Assembly: GCF_005889725.1 (NCBI RefSeq)
Contig: NZ_VCKX01000046.1
Coordinates: 1-55,811 of the forward strand
DNA: 55,811 nucleotides
Origin: Nonomuraea zeae
Lineage (GTDB): Bacteria > Actinomycetota > Actinomycetes > Streptosporangiales > Streptosporangiaceae
Direction: 5' to 3'
The notes under the pieces are model-generated. The model was not told where the DNA came from and searched no databases. It saw only the letters and a list, made by a program, of their open reading frames with translations. Positions 35,749 through 43,253 of the stretch are shown in pieces. Within the stretch, counting starts at the first letter, position 1; every line of letters begins with the position of its first letter. The position numbers and the translations under genes were made by a program.

Positions 35749-36153
35749 CTACGCGGCCAGGATGAGCCCGGCGGCCAGGGCGATGAGCGCGGCCGCCAGG
35801 AGCAGGGCCCCGGCGCGCGTGAGCACCGTGCCGTACGAGCCGCGGCCTTCCCTGCCGATGCCCAGATGGACGAAGAAGCCGCCCGACTGCGCCAGCACCC
35901 CGGCCAGCAGGGCTCCGCCGCACAGCCACTCCATGCCGTCGGAGAATCCGGCGCGGGGCAGGTACAGCAGGTAGACGAGCGAGAGCACCAGGAGGACGCC
36001 GGCGTGCGCGTGACCGGCGCGGAAGAAGCGCTCGCGGAGCTCCCCCAGCCGGCCGGCGTCGGTGGTGACGAAGCGCAGCAGCGCGTGGCCGCCGAACTCG
36101 ACCGTGACGATCGACAGGATCGCGATGATCGACAGGACTTCGGTGGGCTCCAT
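35749..36153 (-). CDS. Small four-helix membrane protein
   Basis: This 134-residue protein has four predicted transmembrane helices (about residues 5-30, 50-68, 75-97 and 108-133) joined by short loops, one with FFRAGHAHAGVLLVLSLVY. No named family was recognised with confidence. The ATG at 36153 has GGAGCG upstream. It is 30 bp upstream of the NmrA-like gene on the same strand and may be cotranscribed with it. It is divergent from the histidine kinase gene across a 198-bp gap that shows no clear operator. Confidence 0.7.
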   Translation of the reverse strand: MEPTEVLSIIAILSIVTVEFGGHALLRFVTTDAGRLGELRERFFRAGHAHAGVLLVLSLVYLLYLPRAGFSDGMEWLCGGALLAGVLAQSGGFFVHLGIGREGRGSYGTVLTRAGALLLAAALIALAAGLILAA

Positions 36154-36351
36154 CAGCGCGCTCCGGCGCGGGCGGGCGGCGGGTCCTGGTGCGGCGGCGC
36201 GGCGGCGGTCTGTCGCATGGGTTCTCCTTGTTCACCGCTGAGGTGGTGGGGATCTCGCTGTCCCGGAAATGGTGGCAGCGGGCCGGAAATGGCCGATAGT
36301 GTCCCAGTCAGCAGGCGGGTATGCATTTCGCATAGTTCGACGGGATTGCCA

Positions 36352-38319
36352 GTGGGGCGGACGGCCGACGATCTTCAGCTTCGGCTCGCCCGGGCCATGT
36401 TGTGGACCGCGTTCGGCATCCTCTTCTACATCCGCTTCATGAGCGGGGTGTGGCGCGATGCCCCGCCGCTGTCGCTGCTGCTCGCGACGCTGCCGTACCC
36501 GCCGCTGATCGCGATCGCGGTGCGGCGTCCGCGCCCGGCCGTCCGGCGCGGGCTGCTCGCCGCCCTGGTGCTGCTCTACCTGCTGCCGTTCGCGGTGGTC
36601 GGGACCCAGTGGGACTGGATGCCGTGGACGGTGGCCGCCGGTGTCCTCTGCGCGCTGCCGGCCAGGACGGCCTGGCCGCTGTTCACCCTCGCGGTGGCCG
36701 CGGCCGGCGCGGGCGCCGCCCTGCTCGGGTACGGGGTCTACGACTCGGTCTGGTTCATGATCGTCACGGCGGACGACGGTCTCATCGTGTTCGGCCTGGC
36801 CGCGCTCGTCGGAACCGTGGCCCGGCTGCACGACACCCGGGAGGAGCTGGCCCGGCCGGCGTTGCTGGGCGAGCGCCTGCGGCTGGACCGGGAGCTGTGG
36901 AGCCTCCTCGGCGGGAAACTGCAGGCGATCGCGTTCCGGCTGCGCAAGGCAGCCGGGGCGGGACCGGCACAGGCCCGGGACGACGTCACCCTCGCCCGGG
37001 AGGACGTACGCGAGAGCGCCGCCCTCGCCCCGCACGACATACGCGAGAACACCGCCCTCGCCCAGCACGACATACGCGAGAGCGCCGCCCTGGCCCGGCA
37101 CACCTTGGCGGAGGTCCGGGCCGTGGCGGCGGCGTACCACGCCGATCCGCTCGCCGCGCCTCCCGCGCCGATCGAGTCGCCCCGGCTGGCCCGGTCCGTG
37201 CTGCTCGCAGTGCTGCTCATCCAGTGCGTGCTCGCGATGACCACGCTCTACTACTACGATCACGCCGACGCGCCGGCGCTGCTCCTCGCCGCCGCCGGGC
37301 TCGCCGCGATCGTGGCGCTGCAGGTCATGCCCCAGACCCGCGTCACACTGGCCGCGCAGGGCCTGCTGATCCTGCTGCCCCTCGCGCTCGCCCCCGGCTC
37401 ATGGGACCGGGTGCTGAGCTACCTCACCGGCAAGGTGCTCCTGAACGTGCGACCGCCTCGATCCTGGGCGATCGCCGGCGTCATCCTGGCCGGGCACCTG
37501 GCGCTCATGGTGACCGAGTACGGGTCCGAGACGGCGAACGTCCTCGCCAACCTCGGCGGTCACGTCATGCTCGCCTGGCTGGTCTACAGCCTGGGCCGCA
37601 TCGGCGAGCTCGTGGTCGTGCTGGACCGGGCGCGGCGCGAGCTCGCCGCGGCCGCCGTGCGGCGGGAGCGGACCAGGATCGCCCAGGACCTGCACGACGT
37701 GCTGGGCTTCAGCCTGTCGGCGGTCGCGCTCAAGGGCGAGGTGGCCGAACGCCTGCTCGCCACCGACCCTGCCCGGGCCAGGACCGAGATCGCCGCGCTC
37801 GTGTCACTGGTGGAACGAGCGCTCGCGGAGCTCGACGCCATCACCGGCGACGGCATCGAGCTGCGGCTGGCGACCGAGGCCGGCGTCGCCCGCGAGGTGC
37901 TGGCCTCCGCCGGCATCGACGTCACGGCGCGGATCGAGCCCGGCCCGCTGCCGCCCGCGCTCGACACCGCGCTGGCCGCCGCCCTCCGCGAGACCGTCAC
38001 GAACGTGCTGCGGCACAGCCGGGCCCGGACGTGCGACATCTCCGTCACCACCCAGAACGGAGCCGCACGGCTGCGCGTGGTCAACGACGGCGCCGCACCC
38101 CGCGCGACCGCCCACCCGGCCGGAGCGCCCAAGCAGGGAGAGGGCGGCAGCGGGCTTTGCGGCCTCGTGCGGCGGACCGGTGGCGGCCGGGTGGAGGCCG
38201 GTCATCGGGCTGACGGCACGTTCGAGGTGATCGCGGAGTTCGCCCTAGATCCACCCGGCCTCGGTGGCGATCCGGAGGGCGTCGACCCGGTTGCGAGCCC
38301 CCAGCTTGGCCACGGCTGA
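36352..38319 (+). CDS. Membrane sensor histidine kinase with internal pseudo-DHp duplication
   Basis: This is a 655-residue sensor kinase of the NarL-partner (HisKA_3) class. The C-terminal part has the phosphoacceptor His at about residue 448 in RIAQDLHDVLGFSLSA, the N-box in ETVTNVLRHSRA and a G-box in GSGLCGLVRRTGGG. The N-terminal part repeats the plan: about five membrane helices, then RLDRELWSLLGGKLQAIAF, which aligns with the DHp motif but has Trp at residue 183 in place of His. Three 11-residue repeats follow, then a second set of five membrane helices. The start is a GTG at 36352 with a weak ribosome binding site; an in-frame ATG at 36397 is possible. The last 25 codons overlap the response regulator gene on the other strand. 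The signal sensed is unknown. Confidence 0.88.
   Translation: MGRTADDLQLRLARAMLWTAFGILFYIRFMSGVWRDAPPLSLLLATLPYPPLIAIAVRRPRPAVRRGLLAALVLLYLLPFAVVGTQWDWMPWTVAAGVLCALPARTAWPLFTLAVAAAGAGAALLGYGVYDSVWFMIVTADDGLIVFGLAALVGTVARLHDTREELARPALLGERLRLDRELWSLLGGKLQAIAFRLRKAAGAGPAQARDDVTLAREDVRESAALAPHDIRENTALAQHDIRESAALARHTLAEVRAVAAAYHADPLAAPPAPIESPRLARSVLLAVLLIQCVLAMTTLYYYDHADAPALLLAAAGLAAIVALQVMPQTRVTLAAQGLLILLPLALAPGSWDRVLSYLTGKVLLNVRPPRSWAIAGVILAGHLALMVTEYGSETANVLANLGGHVMLAWLVYSLGRIGELVVVLDRARRELAAAAVRRERTRIAQDLHDVLGFSLSAVALKGEVAERLLATDPARARTEIAALVSLVERALAELDAITGDGIELRLATEAGVAREVLASAGIDVTARIEPGPLPPALDTALAAALRETVTNVLRHSRARTCDISVTTQNGAARLRVVNDGAAPRATAHPAGAPKQGEGGSGLCGLVRRTGGGRVEAGHRADGTFEVIAEFALDPPGLGGDPEGVDPVASPQLGHG
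37003..37101 (+). repeat. Three tandem 33-bp repeats in the kinase gene
   Basis: Units at 37003-37035, 37036-37068 and 37069-37101 encode DVRESAALAPH, DIRENTALAQH and DIRESAALARH, with a shortened degenerate unit just before (36982-37002). An 11-residue period suits a hendecad coiled coil. The repeats lie between the pseudo-DHp helix and the second membrane domain and could change length by slippage. Confidence 0.85.
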
Positions 38320-38850
38320 CGTCAGATAGTTGCGGACGGTGCCGTAGGTCAGGAAAAGCCGCTCGGCGATCTCGGCGGGCTGGGCACCCGTGGCCGACAG
38401 CCGCAGCACCTCGGTCTCGCGCTGGCTGAGCGGGCTCTGCGGCGCCTCCAGCGCGACCAGCGCCAACGCCGGGTCCACGGCCCGTCCCCCCGCCGCCACG
38501 GTCCTGATCGCCGCGGCGAGCTCGGCCGGCCGGACGTCCTTCGGGAGGAAACCGGCGACCTGGGCACCCAGCGCCCTGCGCAGGACGCCCGGTTTGGTCA
38601 GCGCCGTCAGGATGAGGACGTGGCAGCCGGGCAGCGCCTTCCGCAGCTCGGCCGCCGCCGCCACGCCGTCCATCCCCGGCAGGTCGATGTCGATCACGGC
38701 CACGTCGGGCCGGAGCTCCAACGCCGCCGGCACGATCTCCGGGCCGGTGGCGACCCCCGCCACCACCTCCATGTCGTCCTCCAGTGACAGCAGCTCGACC
38801 AGCGCTTCGCGGAGAATGTGCATGTCCTCCGCGAGCAGGACGCGGATCAC
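38245..38850 (-). CDS. NarL/FixJ-family response regulator
   Basis: This is a 201-residue response regulator. The receiver domain (about residues 1-118) has the acidic pair in LLAEDMH, the phosphoacceptor Asp54 in VAVIDIDLPGMDG, a Thr in LILTALTKPG and the Lys in FLPKDVRP. A LuxR-type helix-turn-helix (about residues 138-195) contains SQRETEVLRLSATG and YGTVRNYLTSAVAKLGARNRV. The GTG at 38850 is chosen because it starts the receiver domain directly; a longer frame to 38940 has no domain content. It is convergent with the kinase and overlaps its 3' end by 75 bp, which is unusual because NarL-type pairs are normally codirectional. It is still the most likely partner. Confidence 0.92.
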   Translation of the reverse strand: MIRVLLAEDMHILREALVELLSLEDDMEVVAGVATGPEIVPAALELRPDVAVIDIDLPGMDGVAAAAELRKALPGCHVLILTALTKPGVLRRALGAQVAGFLPKDVRPAELAAAIRTVAAGGRAVDPALALVALEAPQSPLSQRETEVLRLSATGAQPAEIAERLFLTYGTVRNYLTSAVAKLGARNRVDALRIATEAGWI

Positions 38851-38936
38851 TTGGCCCCAGGAACGGTCACGCGGAGAATGTATCGGTGATTCCGGCGAGC
38901 CTTTGACATCGCGGTCTGCCCGGCATCCGGGCACGG

Positions 38937-39404
38937 TCACGAGTCTGATCGCGCTCGCGCCAGCCGGCGTTCGTAGAGCTCTCGGTTGCGGCGCAGGAAG
39001 GCGGCGAGCAGCTCCAGGTCGGCGGCGGTGTAGTCCGCCATGAGGGCGTCGCCTTCCGTGACGAGCGGCCCGTAGAGGCTCGAGGCGCGCTCACGGGCGG
39101 TTTCGGTGATCTGGATGAGGGTCTTGCGGCGGTCGGTGGCGTCGGGAGAGCGGGTCAGGTAGCCCAGCCGTTCCAGGCGGTCGAGCATGGCGGTGACGCT
39201 GCCGGTGGTGAGACCGAGCTCGCTCCCGAGCCGGCTGGGAGTCAGTGCGGCGTGCTGGTTGAGCACCTCCAGGCAGTGCAGGTCGGTGCGGTTGACGCCG
39301 AGCGATCGCGCCGCTTCGTCGTCGTAGGCGTCAACGGCCGCCTGGAGCGCCTGCATCTCCCTGGCCACCGCACGGCGGAGCTCTTCCCCGGAATCCCTTG
39401 ACAT
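38937..39404 (-). CDS. MarR-family transcriptional regulator
   Basis: This is a 155-residue MarR winged-helix regulator. The helix-turn-helix is LTPSRLGSELGLTTGSVTAMLDRLERLGYL and the wing contains RSPDATDRRKTLIQIT, the conserved DxR motif. The ATG at 39404 has GAGG five to six bases upstream; a longer frame from a TTG at 39443 would cover two inverted repeats and is rejected. The target is unclear: the gene is not divergent from a metabolic gene, and the HxlR gene upstream runs in the same direction. It may regulate itself through the repeats at 39414-39444. Confidence 0.88.
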   Translation of the reverse strand: MSRDSGEELRRAVAREMQALQAAVDAYDDEAARSLGVNRTDLHCLEVLNQHAALTPSRLGSELGLTTGSVTAMLDRLERLGYLTRSPDATDRRKTLIQITETARERASSLYGPLVTEGDALMADYTAADLELLAAFLRRNRELYERRLARARSDS

Positions 39405-39413
39405 CCAAGCCTC

Positions 39414-39444
39414 TTGACTCTCAAACCATACCTTGGAGATCAAG
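39414..39444. promoter_or_regulatory. Two inverted repeats upstream of the MarR gene
   Basis: TTGA-CTC-TCAA (39414-39424) and CTTG-GAGAT-CAAG (39432-39444) lie 10-40 bp upstream of the MarR start codon, with related half-sites (TTGA and CTTG). This is the expected position for an autoregulatory operator. Confidence 0.5.
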
Positions 39445-39468
39445 ATACGTGACCGCCGAGAGGAATCA

Positions 39469-39894
39469 TCACGTGTACGCGGGTGGCAGAGGTCGCACGT
39501 CGGCAGAGGCGTGGGCGTCGAATGTCCGGCGGCTGTCGAGGATCTCGGGCGCGTGCTCGATCGACCAGTCGGCGATCGCGGTGGTCAGCCGGCCGACTTC
39601 GACGCCCAGCTCGCTCAGCGCGTACTCCACCCTGGGCGGAACGGTGGGATAGACCGTCCGGCGGACCAGCCCGTCACGTTCGAGCGCGCGCAACGTCTGT
39701 GTCAGCATCTTCTGGGTGATGCCCTCCAGGAGCCGGCGCAGATCGTTGAAGCGCATCGGCCCGTCCTGTCGCCGCAGCGCCGCCAGGACGTACAGGGTCC
39801 ACTTGTTGGCCAGAACCTCGATGACGGTGCGCGACGGGCAGTCCCGGCGATAGGTGCGGGCCAGATCGGCATCATGCCCCGACTCGGTATCCAT
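39469..39894 (-). CDS. HxlR-family regulator (YodB/QorR-like)
   Basis: This is a 141-residue HxlR (DUF24) winged-helix protein. The conserved Cys is in RRDCPSRTVIEVLANKWTLY at about residue 20, followed by RFNDLRRLLEGITQKMLTQTLRALERDGLV. In YodB and QorR this N-terminal Cys senses quinones or oxidants. The ATG at 39894 gives a protein of normal length; the long upstream extension in the same frame lies opposite the neighbouring gene and is an artefact. The gene is divergent from a quinone oxidoreductase gene with 85 bp between them, the layout of the QorR-qor pair in Corynebacterium glutamicum. Confidence 0.9.
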   Translation of the reverse strand: MDTESGHDADLARTYRRDCPSRTVIEVLANKWTLYVLAALRRQDGPMRFNDLRRLLEGITQKMLTQTLRALERDGLVRRTVYPTVPPRVEYALSELGVEVGRLTTAIADWSIEHAPEILDSRRTFDAHASADVRPLPPAYT

Positions 39895-39979
39895 AAGGTA
39901 CCTAGATATCAAATGGGTGCCTTCTTTACAAGAGAAACCCCCGATGGCCAGCATGGATGCCGACGAAAGGACATCAACG

Positions 39980-40936
39980 ATGACCACACGCATGCTGGCC
40001 GTGAGCCAGCGGGCCTTCGGCGGTCCGGAGGTCCTGAAGATCATCGAGACCGGGCGGCCCGAGCCGGGACCGCACGAGGTGCTGGTCCGGATCAAGGCGG
40101 CCGGGGTGAACCCCGCCGACTGGAAGATCCGCTCAGGCCAGGTCCACCGGGCGGGCCGGCCGCCGTTCACCCTCGGGCTGGACCTGTCCGGCGTCGTGGA
40201 GGGGGTCGGCGAGGCGGTGACGCGGTTGCGGCCGGGCGACGCGGTGTTCGGCAACGCCTTCCCGCCCTACGGCGCGTACGCCGAATACGCGGCGGTGCCG
40301 GACACCTGGCTCAGCCTCATGCCGCCCGAGCTGGATCACGTGCAGGCCGCCGCGCTGCCCACCACGGCGCTCACCGCCTGGCAGCCGCTGACCCACGTCG
40401 CCTCCGTCACCGCGGGGCAGCGGGTCCTGGTGCACGCCGCCGCGGGCGGCGTGGGCCACCTGGCCGTGCAGATCGCCAAGGCCCGCGGCGCGTACGTGAT
40501 CGGCACCGCCCAAGCCGGCAAGCACGCCTTCCTCCGGCAACTGGGCGCCGACGAGCTCATCGACTACACGCAGACCGACTTCGCCACGGCCGCGCACGAC
40601 ATCGACGTCGTCCTGGACCCGATCGCCGGCGACTACGGCCCCCGTTCGCTGGACACCCTCGCACCCGGGGGAACGCTCATCGACGTACGGGGCTCCGGCC
40701 CAGACCGCGGCGACGTGCGCAAGCTGGCCGGCGAGCGCGGCCTGCGGTTCGTCGAGTTCGGCTTCACCCCCTCGGCGGCCGACCTGGAGGCGATCGCGGG
40801 GCTGGTGCGAGCAGGCACCCTGCGGGCCGCCGTCGAGACCGTTCTCCCGCTGGCGCAGGCGGCCAGGGCGCACGAGCTCAGCGAGACCGGCCGGGTCAAG
40901 GGCAAGATCGTGCTCACGGTGGACGAAGCCGCCTGA
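39980..40936 (+). CDS. NADP-dependent quinone oxidoreductase, MDR superfamily
   Basis: This 318-residue zinc-independent MDR enzyme has NPADWKIRSG in the GroES-like domain, LGLDLSGVVEGVG, and the nucleotide-binding loop VHAAAGGVGHLAVQIA. It reduces quinones or enones with NADPH. The ATG at 39980 is preceded by AAAGG; an in-frame ATG at 39944 is an alternative. Divergent pairing with a Cys-containing HxlR regulator suggests induction by quinones or electrophiles. The short intergenic region contains GGTACCTAGATATC near the HxlR start, a possible operator, but a clear symmetric site was not found. Confidence 0.92.
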   Translation: MTTRMLAVSQRAFGGPEVLKIIETGRPEPGPHEVLVRIKAAGVNPADWKIRSGQVHRAGRPPFTLGLDLSGVVEGVGEAVTRLRPGDAVFGNAFPPYGAYAEYAAVPDTWLSLMPPELDHVQAAALPTTALTAWQPLTHVASVTAGQRVLVHAAAGGVGHLAVQIAKARGAYVIGTAQAGKHAFLRQLGADELIDYTQTDFATAAHDIDVVLDPIAGDYGPRSLDTLAPGGTLIDVRGSGPDRGDVRKLAGERGLRFVEFGFTPSAADLEAIAGLVRAGTLRAAVETVLPLAQAARAHELSETGRVKGKIVLTVDEAA

Positions 40937-40938
40937 CC

Positions 40939-41002
40939 GCCTGCCCAGCCGGTCCCCGCCTCCCGTACGTCCGCAACGGCGAGGTGGGTGTGGCGGGCAG
41001 GC
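40939..41002 (+). terminator. Candidate imperfect terminator after the quinone oxidoreductase
   Basis: The arms GCCTGCCC (40939-40946) and GGGCAGGC (40995-41002) are complementary. A second inner pair (CCCGCCTC and GAGGTGGG, one G-T pair) lies between them, giving a bulged long hairpin in the gap between two convergent genes. Confidence 0.35.
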
Positions 41003-41046
41003 ACATCAGCCAGGTCACCGACCTCAGGGTGTGCGCCGACGACCGG

Positions 41047-41319
41047 TTATGGGGCTAGGCCGCCGCACGAGCACGGCGGCGGGGGCGGTGCGTCGGCCCA
41101 GTGCAGGGCGACGTACGGCTCGTTCCGGCCGGAGTAGCGCACGCGCTCGCGGGTGACGCGGTAGCGGGCGCACGCCTCGGGCTCTCCGGGCAGGCGACGC
41201 GGTACGGGGACGACCAGGACGCCGATGTCCTGATCGATGTGGGTGAGCAGGCCGTGGCAGGGGCCGCCCAGGCAGATGGCGTTGCACTCGTGAACGCGGT
41301 CGCCCCGCCCGGCGCTCAT
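41047..41319 (-). CDS. Small Cys-rich protein at the end of the molybdate operon
   Basis: This 90-residue protein starts MSAGRGDRVHECNAICLGGP. It contains C-x3-C-x4-C near residues 12-21 (ECNAICLGGPCHG), a central segment with YRVTRERVRYSGRNEPYVALHW, and a C-terminal PCSCGG. No family was recognised. The ATG overlaps the modC stop codon (ATGA), so it is probably translated with the molybdate transporter genes. The cysteines could bind a metal or a cluster, but this is inference only. Confidence 0.65.
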   Translation of the reverse strand: MSAGRGDRVHECNAICLGGPCHGLLTHIDQDIGVLVVPVPRRLPGEPEACARYRVTRERVRYSGRNEPYVALHWADAPPPPPCSCGGLAP

Positions 41320-42347
41320 GCCGGATACGCGTGGGTCTCGGTGGCCTTGACCGACGCCCACACCTGCTGGCCGGCGGTCAGGTCGAGGTCGGCGACGGCG
41401 GCGGGGGTGATGTCGGCGAAGGCGGTGATGGGGCCGTCGAGGTGGACGCGGACGTTGTCGCCGTGGCGTTCGATGCCCTCGATGCGGGCCTGCCAGACGT
41501 TGCGCGGGCTGCCGTCGGGCCGGACGCGGTAGAGCGCCACGGCAGCCGGTGGAAAGGCCACGAACGCCGCTCCCTCCAGCTGTTCCGACGTGCTGAACAT
41601 CAGCTCGCCGACCTTGACCCGCGCCCCGTCGGCCAGACCCCGGTACAGGTTGAGCCCGACCAGCCTGGCCACGTAGTCGGTACGCGGGCGGCGGGCCACC
41701 TCGATCGGCGGGCCCTGCTGGACGATGGCGCCGTTCTCGATGACGATCAGCCGGTCGGCCAGCACCATCGCGTCCAGCGGATCATGGGTGACCAGCACGG
41801 TGGCGCCGTCGAACTCGCTCAAGTGGCGGCGCAGGTGCGAGCGGATCTCCAGCCGGGTGTGGGCGTCCAGCGCGGCCAGCGGCTCGTCCAGCAGGAGCAG
41901 CCGCGGCCGTACGGCCAGCGCCCGGGCCAGCGCGACGCGCTGCGCCTGGCCCCCGGACAGCTGCCGGGGCTTCGCCGCCGCGTGGGCGGCGAGCCCGACG
42001 CGGTCGAGGAGGACGGCGGCGGCGCGGCGGGCCTCCGCCTTCGGCACGCCTTGGCAACGCGGGCCGAAGGCGACGTTGTCCAGGGCGGACAGATGCGGGA
42101 AGAGCAGGTAGTCCTGGAAGACCACGCCGATCGGCCGCTCCTCGGTGGCCAGCGTGTGCATGGGGGCCCCGTCGAGGACGATCTCGCCGCCCGACAGCGA
42201 GGTGAGCCCGGCCAGGGCGCGCAGGGCGGTGGTCTTGCCCGCGCCGTTCGGGCCGAGCAGCGCGACGACCTCGCCGGCGGCGGCCTTGAGCGCGAGGTCG
42301 AGGGTGAAGGCGGGCCGGGTGACGACGAGCCTGGCGTCGAGGGTCAC
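41316..42347 (-). CDS. modC: Molybdate ABC transporter ATP-binding protein
   Basis: This 343-residue ATPase of the molybdate importer powers uptake through ModB. Walker A is GPNGAGKTT, the signature is LSGGQAQR, Walker B is LLLLDEPLAALD and the switch His is in VLVTHDPLDA. Residues of about 235-343 carry a TOBE (Mop-like) domain, from VARLVGLNLYRG to VWASVKATETHAY, typical of ModC and used for molybdate sensing. The GTG at 42347 overlaps the modB stop (GTGA). The longer frame extending to 42965 lies over modB in another frame and is rejected. Confidence 0.94.
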   Translation of the reverse strand: MTLDARLVVTRPAFTLDLALKAAAGEVVALLGPNGAGKTTALRALAGLTSLSGGEIVLDGAPMHTLATEERPIGVVFQDYLLFPHLSALDNVAFGPRCQGVPKAEARRAAAVLLDRVGLAAHAAAKPRQLSGGQAQRVALARALAVRPRLLLLDEPLAALDAHTRLEIRSHLRRHLSEFDGATVLVTHDPLDAMVLADRLIVIENGAIVQQGPPIEVARRPRTDYVARLVGLNLYRGLADGARVKVGELMFSTSEQLEGAAFVAFPPAAVALYRVRPDGSPRNVWQARIEGIERHGDNVRVHLDGPITAFADITPAAVADLDLTAGQQVWASVKATETHAYPA

Positions 42348-43249
42348 GGCGCGCTCACCCACCGGTCGCGCAGGCTGGCCAGAATGATCACCGAGACGGC
42401 CAGCAGGACGAGGCTGAGCACGATCGCCGCCTCCGGCTCGGTCTCCAGCGCCAGGTAGACCGCCAGCGGCATCGTCCGCGTCGTGCCGGGGAAGTTGCCT
42501 GCGAACGTGATCGTCGCGCCGAACTCCCCCAGCGCCCGCGCCCAGCACAGCACCGCCCCCGCCACCACGCCCGGCATGATCAGCGGCAGCGTGACGCGGC
42601 GGAACACCGTCAGGCGCGAGGCGCCGAGCGTGGCGGCGGCCTCCTCGAAGCGCTGGTCGGCGCCGCGCAGCGCACCCTCGACGCTGATGACCAGGAACGG
42701 CATCGCCACGAACGCCTCGGCCACGATCACCCCGGCCGTGGTGAACGGCAGCGTGATCCCGAAGCTCGACTCCAGCCACTGCCCGACCAGCCCGCGCCGG
42801 CCCAGCACCAGCAGCAGCGCCACGCCGCCGACCACAGGAGGCAGCACGAGCGGCACGGTCACCAGGGCCCGCACCAGCCGCCGGCCGGGGAAGTCCACCC
42901 GGGCCAGCAGCCAGGCCAGCGGCACGCCGAGCAGCAGGCAGGCCGCGGTGGCGACGGTGGCGCACACCAGCGACAGCCGCAGCGCCTCCAGCACCTGCGG
43001 CTCGGCCAGCCGCTCCAGCAGCGTCGGCCAGGGGGCGCGGATCAGCAGCCCGGCCAGCGGCAGCACCAGGAACGTCAGCCCGGCCAGCGCGGGCAGCAGC
43101 AGCATCCAGGGCAGCCGGCCGGAAGCCCGCTCGGCTGTCCGGCCGGCTGTCCTGTCGGATCCCCGGCCGGATCCCCGGTCGGATGACGCCGGGCGACCGG
43201 TGGACCCGTCGCGCGGGTCCACCGGTTCGGCACGCTTGAAGGCGGTCAT
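42344..43249 (-). CDS. modB: Molybdate ABC transporter permease
   Basis: This 301-residue inner membrane subunit has a Ser/Arg/Gly-rich cytoplasmic N-terminus of about 45 residues, then six transmembrane helices. The EAA loop that contacts ModC reads EEAAATLGASRLTVFRRVTL, and ARALGEFGATITFAGN is the conserved ModB/CysT segment. It begins four bases after the modA stop and overlaps modC by four bases. The N-terminal extension contains GRPASSDRGSGRGSDRTAGR, a low-complexity stretch not needed for transport. Confidence 0.94.
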   Translation of the reverse strand: MTAFKRAEPVDPRDGSTGRPASSDRGSGRGSDRTAGRTAERASGRLPWMLLLPALAGLTFLVLPLAGLLIRAPWPTLLERLAEPQVLEALRLSLVCATVATAACLLLGVPLAWLLARVDFPGRRLVRALVTVPLVLPPVVGGVALLLVLGRRGLVGQWLESSFGITLPFTTAGVIVAEAFVAMPFLVISVEGALRGADQRFEEAAATLGASRLTVFRRVTLPLIMPGVVAGAVLCWARALGEFGATITFAGNFPGTTRTMPLAVYLALETEPEAAIVLSLVLLAVSVIILASLRDRWVSAP

Positions 43250-43253
43250 CCGG

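Noticed and set aside
36990..37110. CRISPR-like repeat array
   Set aside because: The 33-bp units are contiguous, in frame and without spacers, inside the histidine kinase gene.
39904..40254. N-terminal extension of the HxlR regulator
   Set aside because: It lies antisense to the quinone oxidoreductase and has shadow-like composition; the ATG at 39894 gives the usual length for the family.
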